62,093 nt of DNA. Origin: Hydrogenophaga palleronii NBRC 102513. GTDB lineage: Bacteria > Pseudomonadota > Gammaproteobacteria > Burkholderiales > Burkholderiaceae_C. The notes beneath the pieces are model-generated. The model saw nothing but the letters and a program-made list of their open reading frames with translations, did not search any database and was not told the origin of the DNA. Location: the NCBI RefSeq assembly GCF_001571225.1, contig NZ_BCTJ01000026.1, forward strand, positions 1 through 62,093. The letters run 5' to 3'. The translations under genes were made by a program, and so were the position numbers. Shown here piece after piece: positions 1 through 8,420 of this stretch. Numbering within the stretch: position 1 is the first letter of the stretch; the number at the start of each line of letters is the position of its first letter.

Positions 1-55
1 TTTTTCCCCGCACCCCTGTGCTGCTCAGCCCGGCCTGACGGCAGGGGAGCGGGGC

Positions 56-77
56 CGGGAACGGGAACGGGAACGGG
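56..77. repeat. Short GGGAAC direct repeat
   Basis: Three consecutive copies of the hexamer GGGAAC followed by a partial fourth copy (GGGC). This is seen directly; no function is evident and it may be a slippage tract. Confidence 0.6.
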
Positions 78-102
78 CTTCCCCTCCGGCGTGCGGGCAT
101 CG

Positions 103-138
103 CTCCCTCTCCCCCTGGGAGAGGGTTGGGGTGAGGGC
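103..138. repeat. REP-like palindromic intergenic element
   Basis: Left arm CCCTCTCCC and right arm GGGAGAGGG face each other around a 2-3 nt loop, followed by TTGGGGTGAGGG. From memory, this arrangement recurs in intergenic DNA of many Beta- and Gammaproteobacteria. There is no transposase next to it, so it is probably a non-autonomous repeat. Confidence 0.6.
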
Positions 139-301
139 ACCTTGACCGACGACCTCTCTTCCTTGAAATGACCTGCCTCGTATTCACCGCCCACCGGGTC
201 TCGGCCTCACGGCCGTCGCCGCCACCGCAGCCGGCACCTCCCGGGTCGCCCTCCTGCTGTGAGCAGGGGCGGTGGTTTCCCCCGCACTAAACTCTCCCCC
301 C

Positions 302-1633
<1,332 letters not shown>

Positions 1634-1659
1634 CACCGCCGCCCATCTGCTTTCTGTCC

Positions 1660-1687
1660 TGATCGATCAGCGCGTCCGCAAGGACGC
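1660..1687 (+). other. Palindrome and GNRA-loop hairpin ahead of DUF3348 gene
   Basis: A 10-bp palindrome (TGATCGATCA, 1660-1669) is followed by a perfect 6-bp stem GCGTCC/GGACGC closed by a GCAA tetraloop (1672-1687). A T-run follows only after 12 bases, so it is not a textbook terminator. It lies about 20 bases before the GTG start at 1709 and could shape the leader RNA. Confidence 0.35.
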
Positions 1688-1708
1688 CCCTGCCCCAATT
1701 TTTCTCCC

Positions 1709-2386
1709 GTGCGCAGCAGCCAGTTCAACCGTCCCGCCCTCGTGCGCCAGCTCGCCGGCTGGTTGCCCGTGTCCGCGGAGGCCACGGCGCCGCGCCAGGA
1801 CATCGCCGAGCGGCTGGGTGAATGGCTCAACGTGGCCGATGCCATCGCGCTGAAGGCGGTCCACCAGGCGCTGCCCGCGGTGGGCCGCGCACCGCGCCGC
1901 GCGGATGCGCTGCCCGAAGCGCGGCAGGCGGAGCTGGAGGCCGAGCTGCAGCGGGTGCGAGACACCCTGAGCCGCTCCATCACCACCCCGCCGGTGCCCG
2001 CGGTGCAGGCCGAAGACACCCTGTTCACCCCGTACCACAAGCGCTGCCAGGACCAGCAACGGCGCATGGAAATGAGCATCGACGCCTTGCGCGGGCACCT
2101 GCGCCAGACCTTGTCGGCCGCGTCGCCCCGGCTGGCGCAACTGGCCACGCTCGACGCCACGCTCGACCAGATGCTGGGTGGCCGCGAACAGCGGCTGCTG
2201 GCCGGCCTGCCGGCCTTGCTCAAGCAACGTTTCCAGCAACAGCGCCAGGCCCATCCCGAGACCTGGCCGGCGCTGTTCGAACACGACTTCCAACAGGCCT
2301 TGCTGGCCGAGCTCGAGCACCGGCTGCAGCCGGTGCTGGGCATGATCGAAGCGCTGGCCGAGGCCAGCCGCACCGAACCGAACTGA
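1709..2386 (+). CDS. DUF3348 family protein, first gene of motor-like cluster
   Basis: 225-residue soluble, mostly helical protein with no signal peptide or membrane segment, matching what I recall of DUF3348. Its role is unknown. It begins with GTG at 1709 and no good ribosome site is visible; no earlier in-frame ATG exists in this ORF. It ends 4 bases before the DUF802 gene, and the next three genes overlap, so the four are almost certainly one transcript. Polar helices rich in Q/E/R (residues 70-130 and 170-215) suggest a protein-protein partner, possibly of the coiled-coil tail encoded next. The function assignment is inference from context only. Confidence 0.8.
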   Translation: MRSSQFNRPALVRQLAGWLPVSAEATAPRQDIAERLGEWLNVADAIALKAVHQALPAVGRAPRRADALPEARQAELEAELQRVRDTLSRSITTPPVPAVQAEDTLFTPYHKRCQDQQRRMEMSIDALRGHLRQTLSAASPRLAQLATLDATLDQMLGGREQRLLAGLPALLKQRFQQQRQAHPETWPALFEHDFQQALLAELEHRLQPVLGMIEALAEASRTEPN

Positions 2387-2390
2387 ATCC

Positions 2391-5171
2391 ATGAACCGCT
2401 CCTCCTTGAACCGCCTGTTTTTTGCCACCGCTTTTGCGCTCGGCCTGTTGTCCATCGCCTGGGTTGGCGCCGGTTTTGTCGGCAGCAGCGCCTTTGCGCT
2501 GGCCATGACGCTGCTCATCGGCGGCGTCTTCCTCATCGGCGCGCAGGAACTGCGGCGCTACCGCCAGGCCACCGCCGCATTGTCCGAAGCGCTGGGCCAG
2601 GTGCCGCAGCCGCTGGACAAGCTGGGCGACTGGCTGCAACAGGTGCCACCCGCGCTGCAGCACGCGGTGCGCCGGCGCATCGAGGGCGAGCGTGGCGCCT
2701 TGCCCGGCCTGGCGCTCACGCCCTACCTGATCGGCCTGCTGGTGATGCTCGGCATGCTCGGCACCTTCCTCGGCATGGTGGTCACCTTCAAGGGCGTGGT
2801 GTTCACGCTCGAAGGATCGGCCGACCTGCAGGCCATCCGCTCCGCGCTGGCCGCGCCCATCAAGGGCCTGGGCCTGGCCTTCGGCACTTCGGTGGTGGGT
2901 GTGGCCACCTCGGCCATGCTGGGCCTCATGTCCGCCATCAGTCGGCGCGAGCGCACCGAGGTCGCGCGCCAGCTGGAGGCGCTGACCACCACCGTGTTCC
3001 GCCCGTTCTCGCTCGCCCAGCAACGCCAGGCCACCTTCGACGCCCTGCAGCAGCAGGCCGGTGCCCTGCCGGCGGTGGCGGAGCAACTGCACGCGCTCAT
3101 CGGGCAGATCGAACGCCGCAACCAGCAGCTGGACGACCAGCTGCTGGCGCGCCAGGCGCAGTTCCACGTTGAAGCCGGCGAGTCCTACCGCCGCCTGGCG
3201 CAGTCGGTGGAACGCTCCCTCGCCGACAGCCTGAGCGCCAGCACGCGCGTGGCCGCCGAGAGCCTGCAGCCGGTGGTGCAGCAGGCCATGGAAGGCGTCG
3301 CGCTGGAATCCAACCGCCTGCACGAGCGTGTGCAGGCCGCGGTGCAGGCGCAGATGACCGGCCTGACCGAACGCTTCGGCGCCACCACCCAGACCGTGGC
3401 CGACACCTGGAGCGGCGCGCTGCAGCAGCACACGCGCGCCAGCGAACAACAGGCGCAAGGCCTGGAGCGCGCACTCGCCGCCTTCACCAGCACCTTCGAA
3501 GAGCGCAGCGCCGCCCTGGTGGGCAGCGTGCACGAGGCGGTGAACCGAACGCAGGCCGAGCAGGCCGGCGCCGAGCAACAGCGCCTGACGGCCTGGACGC
3601 AGGCATTGCAAAGCCACGCCCAACTGAGCGGACAGCAGGTGCAGGGCCTGGACCGCGCACTCACCGCCTTCACCAGCACCTTCGAAACCCGCAGCGCTGC
3701 CCTGGTGGACAGCGTGCACGAAGCGGTGAACCGAACGCAGGCCGAGCAGGCCGGTGCCGAACAGCAGCGCCTGACGGCGTGGACGCAGGCATTGCAAAGC
3801 CACGCGCAATTGAGCGAACAGCAGGTGCAGGGCCTGGACCGCGCGCTCAACGCCTTCACCAGCACCTTCGAAACACGCAGCGCCGCCCTGGTGGACAGCG
3901 TGCACGAGGCGGTGAACCGCTCGCAGGCCGAGCAGGCCGGTGCCGAACAACAGCGCCTGACGGCCTGGACGCAGGCGTTGCAAAGCCACGCGCAATTGAG
4001 CGAACAACAGGTGCAGGGCCTGGACCGGGCGCTGAGCGCCTTCACCAGCACCTTCGAAACCCGCAGCGCCGCCCTGGTGGACAGCGTGCACGAAGCGGTG
4101 AACCGAACGCAGGCCGAGCAGGCCGGTGCCGAACAACAGCGCCTGACGGCCTGGACGCAGGCGTTGCAGGAACACGCGCGCCTGAGCGAACAACAGGTGC
4201 AGGGACTGGACCGGGCGCTGGGCGCTTTCACCAGCGGCTTCGAGGCGCGCTGCAGCGCACTCATCGCGGGCGTGCAGGACAGCGCGAGCCAGTCTCAGGC
4301 GGCACAAACCGCCACCGCTCAGGCGCAGCAGGCAGAGGCGGTGCAGGCCTTGCAGGCCATGGCCGCCACGCTTCAGGCCGAGTGGCAGCAGCTCGGCGCG
4401 CAGACCCTGGCGCAGCAGCAGGCATCGGCCGACACGCTGGCGCAGACCGCCACGCTGTGGCGCGACGAGATCGCCAACCTGCGCCGCGACGAAGCCGCGC
4501 GCAGCGATGCCAGCGCGCAGCGCCTGGCCGAACTGCAGGCCTCGCTGAACGCGCAGGTGACGGACCATCTGCAGACCCTGGGCACCGCGCTGGAAGCGCC
4601 CATCACCCGCCTGATTGACAGCGCGGCCGAGGCGCCCAAGGCGGCGGCCGACGTGATCGCACAGCTGCGCGGCGACATGGCCCGCATCGGCGAACGCGAC
4701 AACCTCGCGCTGCAGGAGCGGGCATCGCTCATGGGCCAGATCGATGGCCTCCTGCAGAGCGTGCAGCAGGCCACCGGCGAGCAGCGCGCGGCCATCGAGT
4801 CGCTGGTCGGTTCGGCCGGTGCGGTGCTGGAACAGGTCGGGCGGCAGTTTGCCGACACCGTGGGTGCGCAGGCGGTGCGCGCCGAAGACGTGGCGGCCCA
4901 GGTCAGCGGCAGCGCGATCGAACTGGCCAGCCTGGGCGAAGCCTTCGGCCACGGCGTGCAGCTCTTCAGCAGCAGCAACGACAAGCTGGTCGAGAGCCTG
5001 CAGCGCATCGAGGCCGCGGTGGGCCAGTCGATCGCGCGCAGCGACGAACAGCTGGCCTATTACGTGGCGCAGGCGCGTGAGGTGATCGACCTCAGCATCA
5101 GCGCGCAGCAGGGCATCGTGGAAGACCTGCGCAGCCTGCGCGGCCCGGCACCGAAGGCGGCGGCCGCATGA
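2391..5171 (+). CDS. DUF802 protein: MotA/ExbB/ZorA-like channel with long coiled-coil tail
   Basis: 926-residue inner-membrane protein. Four hydrophobic segments are visible (about 9-31, 34-52, 112-134, 157-183). The last two read like the pore helices of MotA/TolQ/ExbB: GMLGTFLGMVVTF at 121-133 and an AAP-(x)n-GLAFGTSVVGV stretch around 154-171. The remaining ~740 residues are Ala/Gln/Glu-rich coiled coil predicted in the cytoplasm, with four near-identical 62-residue repeats (about 365-612). That plan resembles ZorA of Zorya more than MotA. Its stop overlaps the ATG of the MotB/OmpA-like gene (ATGA), the usual coupling of stator subunits. Ion-driven force generation is inference; the partner and target are unknown. 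Confidence 0.82.
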   Translation: MNRSSLNRLFFATAFALGLLSIAWVGAGFVGSSAFALAMTLLIGGVFLIGAQELRRYRQATAALSEALGQVPQPLDKLGDWLQQVPPALQHAVRRRIEGERGALPGLALTPYLIGLLVMLGMLGTFLGMVVTFKGVVFTLEGSADLQAIRSALAAPIKGLGLAFGTSVVGVATSAMLGLMSAISRRERTEVARQLEALTTTVFRPFSLAQQRQATFDALQQQAGALPAVAEQLHALIGQIERRNQQLDDQLLARQAQFHVEAGESYRRLAQSVERSLADSLSASTRVAAESLQPVVQQAMEGVALESNRLHERVQAAVQAQMTGLTERFGATTQTVADTWSGALQQHTRASEQQAQGLERALAAFTSTFEERSAALVGSVHEAVNRTQAEQAGAEQQRLTAWTQALQSHAQLSGQQVQGLDRALTAFTSTFETRSAALVDSVHEAVNRTQAEQAGAEQQRLTAWTQALQSHAQLSEQQVQGLDRALNAFTSTFETRSAALVDSVHEAVNRSQAEQAGAEQQRLTAWTQALQSHAQLSEQQVQGLDRALSAFTSTFETRSAALVDSVHEAVNRTQAEQAGAEQQRLTAWTQALQEHARLSEQQVQGLDRALGAFTSGFEARCSALIAGVQDSASQSQAAQTATAQAQQAEAVQALQAMAATLQAEWQQLGAQTLAQQQASADTLAQTATLWRDEIANLRRDEAARSDASAQRLAELQASLNAQVTDHLQTLGTALEAPITRLIDSAAEAPKAAADVIAQLRGDMARIGERDNLALQERASLMGQIDGLLQSVQQATGEQRAAIESLVGSAGAVLEQVGRQFADTVGAQAVRAEDVAAQVSGSAIELASLGEAFGHGVQLFSSSNDKLVESLQRIEAAVGQSIARSDEQLAYYVAQAREVIDLSISAQQGIVEDLRSLRGPAPKAAAA
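3483..4226 (+). repeat. Four tandem 186-bp coding repeats
   Basis: Repeats start at 3483, 3669, 3855 and 4041, exactly 186 bases (62 codons) apart, with a diverged fifth copy from 4227. The units are nearly identical in DNA as well as protein, each beginning FTSTFE and containing HEAVNR and LTAWTQAL. This implies recent duplication or gene conversion and predicts length variation between strains. Confidence 0.95.
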
Positions 5172-5833
5172 CGGCGCTCGACGACACCGACATCGACAGC
5201 GATGGCACCGAGCGCAACGCGCCGGTGTGGGCCGTGTTCGGCGACCTCATGGCTGGCCTGGTGGGTGCCTTCGTGCTCATCCTGGTCGGTGTGCTGGTGG
5301 TGCAGATGGACCTTGTCACCAGCCTGCAGGCCGAGGTGCAGAAGCGCCAGCAGGAAGAACAACGCCGCATGGCGCTGGAGAAGGCCCTGGCCATTCCGCT
5401 GCAGAACGGGCGCGTGACGCTGGACAACGGCCGTATCGGCATCAGCGGCAGCGTGTTGTTCGCGCTCAACTCCGACCAGCTGCGGCCCGAAGGCCGCCAG
5501 GTGCTCCAGAGCCTGGTGCCACCGCTGCAGGTCTACCTGGCCGAGCGCGAAGAAATGTTGATGGTCAGCGGCTTCACCGACGACCGCCCGGTGCAGGCGA
5601 GCAACCAGCGGTTTGCCGACAACCTGGAGCTGTCGGCGCAGCGTGCACTCACCGTCACGCGTGCGCTCATCCAGGAAGGCATGCCGGCGCATCAGGTGTT
5701 CAGTGCCGCCTTCGGTGCAGAGCAGCCGGTGGCGTCGAACGCCGAAGAAAGAGGCCGCGCGCTGAACCGCCGCGTGGAAATGGCCCCGGTGCCCAAGAGC
5801 GCGCCGTCCAAACCGGCAACGCCGAATGGGTGA
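5168..5833 (+). CDS. MotB/ZorB-like OmpA-domain protein
   Basis: 221 residues: a short cytoplasmic N-terminus, one membrane helix (about 20-48) and a C-terminal OmpA/MotB peptidoglycan-binding domain (about 90-205; SGFTDDRP, LSAQRA, GRALNRRVEM). Asp26 sits at the start of the helix in VFGDLMAG, the place where MotB and ZorB carry their ion-binding Asp. The gene overlaps the upstream DUF802 gene by 4 bases, so the two probably form a stator-like complex with the periplasmic domain anchored to the cell wall. It has no lipobox, unlike Pal-type OmpA lipoproteins. The motor function is inferred from architecture. Confidence 0.85.
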   Translation: MTALDDTDIDSDGTERNAPVWAVFGDLMAGLVGAFVLILVGVLVVQMDLVTSLQAEVQKRQQEEQRRMALEKALAIPLQNGRVTLDNGRIGISGSVLFALNSDQLRPEGRQVLQSLVPPLQVYLAEREEMLMVSGFTDDRPVQASNQRFADNLELSAQRALTVTRALIQEGMPAHQVFSAAFGAEQPVASNAEERGRALNRRVEMAPVPKSAPSKPATPNG

Positions 5834-6371
5834 GCACGCCAGCGCGGTGCGCGCCCACCAGCAGGCCGCCCTGGCGCGCCGCCTGCAGACCGCCCCCGAG
5901 GCGGTGCGGGCGCTGCTGCAAGCGCGTGTGGCGCAGGAGGCACAGCCGGCCGATGGCCCCGCCGTGGCGGACACACCGGCACCGCAGCAACCTGCCCGCA
6001 GCCGGCCGCGCGCCGCGCCGGCCAAACCGCTGACCCCGCTGGGCGAACTCAACCGCCACATCAGCGAACGCACCGGCCTGCCCGCCGGTGCGCGCAGCGA
6101 ACTGCGCAGTGCGCAAGCCTTTCGTGAGACCTGGGCACGCCTGTGTGCCGAGGCCGAGGTGGTGCAGGCGGTGCGGCGCGGGCCCGAGAACGCCGGGCCG
6201 CTGAACTCCCACATGCTGGTGCTGCGCACCCTGGGCCTGCTGAGCGACTGCTCGCCCGACTACCTGCGCCGCTTCATGGCGCAGACCGACACGCTGCTGT
6301 GGCTCGAGCACACCAGTGCCCGCCTGAAGCAGCCCGCGGCCAAGACCAGGGCCCCCCGGCAGAAGAAATGA
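5826..6371 (+). CDS. DUF2894 family protein, last gene of motor-like cluster
   Basis: 181-residue soluble protein. It has a helical N-terminus, a Pro/Ala-rich linker (about 38-66), then a basic and helical C-terminal domain from LTPLGELNRHI onward, ending in a Lys/Arg-rich tail. It matches my memory of DUF2894, a family of unknown function. Its ATG overlaps the end of the OmpA-like gene by 8 bases. The basic tail could bind nucleic acid or acidic protein, but nothing catalytic can be recognised. Confidence 0.78.
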   Translation: MGEHASAVRAHQQAALARRLQTAPEAVRALLQARVAQEAQPADGPAVADTPAPQQPARSRPRAAPAKPLTPLGELNRHISERTGLPAGARSELRSAQAFRETWARLCAEAEVVQAVRRGPENAGPLNSHMLVLRTLGLLSDCSPDYLRRFMAQTDTLLWLEHTSARLKQPAAKTRAPRQKK

Positions 6372-6653
6372 GCCGGGTTTTGTCCGGGTTTTCCCCGGGG
6401 ACAGGCCTCGCCGGATGGGTGGCAGGGCGACAAAGTGTCTGTTTTCACCCCAAAAATGCGCGAACCAGCACCCAACTTGCTGGCCGGGTTGGACGGGAGG
6501 GGACTCCTGACGCATACTGCGGCCCGTGCAACGCGAAAAATTGCGTGCACAGGTGAGGTGATTGGTCAGTTTCGCGCGCGACGGCGTGACTTTCGGGTTT
6601 GTTGAGCTTTCGGGACCCCATCGCTTTGTTTTTTGTATTTTGAGGAGTCCCCC

Positions 6654-7010
6654 ATGGGCAACAAACTTTACGTCGGCAACCTGCCTTACTCGGTGCGCGA
6701 CGAAGACCTGCAACAGTCTTTCTCTGAATTTGGCTCGGTCAACAGCGCCAAGGTCATGATGGAACGCGAAACCGGCCGCTCCAAGGGCTTTGGTTTCGTC
6801 GAAATGGGCAGCGATGCCGAGGCGCAAGCCGCCATTTCCGGCATGAACGGCCAGTCGCTCGGCGGCCGCAGCATCACCGTGAACGAAGCCCGTCCGATGG
6901 AACCCCGTCCCCCCCGCACCGGCGGCTACGGCGGTGGCGATCGCTCGGGTGGCGGCGGCTACGGCGGCGGCGGTGGCGGCTACGGTGGTGGTGGTCGCGG
7001 CGGCTACTAA
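6654..7010 (+). CDS. Glycine-rich RRM RNA-binding protein
   Basis: 118-residue cytosolic protein with one RRM (residues 4-80). RNP2 LYVGNL is at 5-10 and RNP1 KGFGFVEM at 44-51, followed by a Gly/Tyr/Arg-rich tail of GGYGGG units. This is the cyanobacterial/betaproteobacterial Rbp type, often cold-induced and thought to chaperone mRNA. The start is ATG 6654 behind GAGGAG. The reading frame runs back to a TTG at 6633, but that start ignores the ribosome site. It stands alone with a 282-base leader and its own terminator, which suggests separate regulation. Confidence 0.93.
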   Translation: MGNKLYVGNLPYSVRDEDLQQSFSEFGSVNSAKVMMERETGRSKGFGFVEMGSDAEAQAAISGMNGQSLGGRSITVNEARPMEPRPPRTGGYGGGDRSGGGGYGGGGGGYGGGGRGGY

Positions 7011-7060
7011 GCCCTGCACCTGACGGCTCCGGCACAGCCCGGGGCCGCACAGCCAAAAAC

Positions 7061-7096
7061 AAAAGGCTTCAGAACCACGGTTCTGAAGCCTTTTTT
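7061..7096 (+). terminator. Strong intrinsic terminator after RRM gene
   Basis: A perfect stem, AAAAGGCTTCAGAACC pairing with GGTTCTGAAGCCTTTT around a 2-4 nt loop, is followed by more T residues. Because A-runs flank the left side it could also work for the minus-strand gene ending at 7237. Confidence 0.92.
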
Positions 7097-7236
7097 GTTT
7101 TGTCCTTTGTTTTCTGCCGCCGTGTGGCTCTCAGCCTGGTCCGCAGCGCGTCCGGGCCGGCCCACGCCGGGGCTGGTGGCGGTGCCTTGTGTTCATCGGA
7201 TGGACCCACCCGATGAAGGCACCGCTCCTGCGTGCG

Positions 7237-8379
7237 TCAACCGCCGCGCAGGTCGATGCGCACGACGCTGTCGCGCGCATCCTTGCGGTAGGCCGGGTGC
7301 TTGTCGCCGTGCGGGGCTTTCACCGTCACGTACAGCGTCTGGCCGTCGGGCGAGAGCGCCAGGCTGTTCGGGTGCACCGGCAGGTCCAGGCGGCGCTTGA
7401 CGGCGAAGCTGTCTGCGTCGAACACGGTCACGCCGCCCGAGCCCTGCGGGTTGCTGTTGTTGACACCGCGGTGGCTGACCACGACCTCACGGCGCTGGGT
7501 GTTGTAGACGATGTCCAGCAGGCCCACACCGTCCACCGGCACTTCGCGCACGAAGCGGCCGCTGGTGATGTCGGCCACGTAGACGCGGTTGGTGTTGGGG
7601 TCCACCGCGAACAGGCGCTGGCCTTGTGCGTCCAGGGCCAGGTTGATGAAGAAGTGCTTGGAGTCCTTGTTGTCCTTGGTCTCGCCCGTGCTGAAGCGGC
7701 CGACCACCTTGCCCGCATCGGGGTCGATGGCCAGGATCTCGTCCACGCCGCCCTGGCCCACGTAGAGGCGGTTGCGCTGCGCGTCGTAGGCGCCGCCGGC
7801 CGTCCAGATGCCGTCGCTGGTGATGGTGTGGGTGAGCGTGCGCGTCTTGCCGTCCACGATCCAGACCAGGCCCGGGCGGCCCGGGCTGGTCACGAACACG
7901 CGGTCGTTCTTCTCGTCGACGATGACCTTGCGCGTGTGTGGCGTGACTTCTTCGCCCTTGTCGTTCTTGCGCGGCGTGGCCATCTGGATGGTGGCCTGCA
8001 CCAGGCCGCTGGTGGCATCGATCACCGAGATGGAACCCTCCATGGTGTTGCCGGCGTACAGCGTCTGGGTGCGGTGGTTCATGCCGAGCGCGAAGGAGCG
8101 GCGTGGCAGTTGCACGGTCTGCTGGATCTGCAGCGTGCGCGGGTCCAGCCGGTGCACGAAGCCGCCGTTCTTCGCATCGAAGCCGGTGATGTCGGCGACG
8201 AACACCGATTGCCCGTCGGCGGTGGGTGCGACCTCGTAGACGCCAGTGAAGGCGTCCTGGCGCAGGATCGGCGCGCTGGCCTGGGGCGCAACTCCGGTGG
8301 GCAGCGACTGGCATCCGGCGGCGACGAGGGTGGCCGCGAGCACGGCGAAGCGGAGGTGGCGAGGGAAGGAGAGAGACAT
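7237..8379 (-). CDS. YncE-like beta-propeller lipoprotein
   Basis: 380 residues with a lipoprotein signal peptide (lipobox LVAAGC, Cys23), then repeated YVTN/YncE-type blades such as NRLYVGQGG, NRVYVADIT and QTLYVTV. It is expected in the periplasm, anchored to a membrane. It is the last gene of the FecI-FecR-receptor unit, 41 bases after the TonB receptor. E. coli YncE is likewise next to a TonB receptor (YncD), so a role in handling the imported ligand is plausible but unproven. ATG 8379 has AGGA about 10 bases upstream. Confidence 0.85.
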   Translation of the reverse strand: MSLSFPRHLRFAVLAATLVAAGCQSLPTGVAPQASAPILRQDAFTGVYEVAPTADGQSVFVADITGFDAKNGGFVHRLDPRTLQIQQTVQLPRRSFALGMNHRTQTLYAGNTMEGSISVIDATSGLVQATIQMATPRKNDKGEEVTPHTRKVIVDEKNDRVFVTSPGRPGLVWIVDGKTRTLTHTITSDGIWTAGGAYDAQRNRLYVGQGGVDEILAIDPDAGKVVGRFSTGETKDNKDSKHFFINLALDAQGQRLFAVDPNTNRVYVADITSGRFVREVPVDGVGLLDIVYNTQRREVVVSHRGVNNSNPQGSGGVTVFDADSFAVKRRLDLPVHPNSLALSPDGQTLYVTVKAPHGDKHPAYRKDARDSVVRIDLRGG

Positions 8380-8420
8380 GGATGGTGTCCTGGTGGGTGA
8401 TGAAAAAGAAATGAAGGGCC

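Larger units (their letters stand above)
1..301. other. Non-coding left edge of window
   Basis: No convincing gene lies in these 301 bases. They hold a short direct repeat of GGGAAC units (about 56-77) and a palindromic intergenic element (about 103-138, listed separately), then a plain leader into ttuD. No clear sigma-70 promoter can be called. The first bases (TTTTT) may be the tail of a terminator that lies outside the window. Confidence 0.6.

Noticed and set aside
3483..4226. CRISPR-like or minisatellite array
   Set aside because: The repeats are 186 bases, contiguous, in frame and protein-coding, with no spacers.
1709..6371. A bona fide Zorya defence system
   Set aside because: No ZorC, ZorD or ZorE effector, helicase or nuclease gene is adjacent. 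Only the stator-like pair resembles Zorya, so I report it as a relative, not as Zorya.
7061..7096. Small RNA at the inverted repeat after the RRM gene
   Set aside because: A perfect stem followed by T-run is fully explained as a terminator; no separate promoter is seen.
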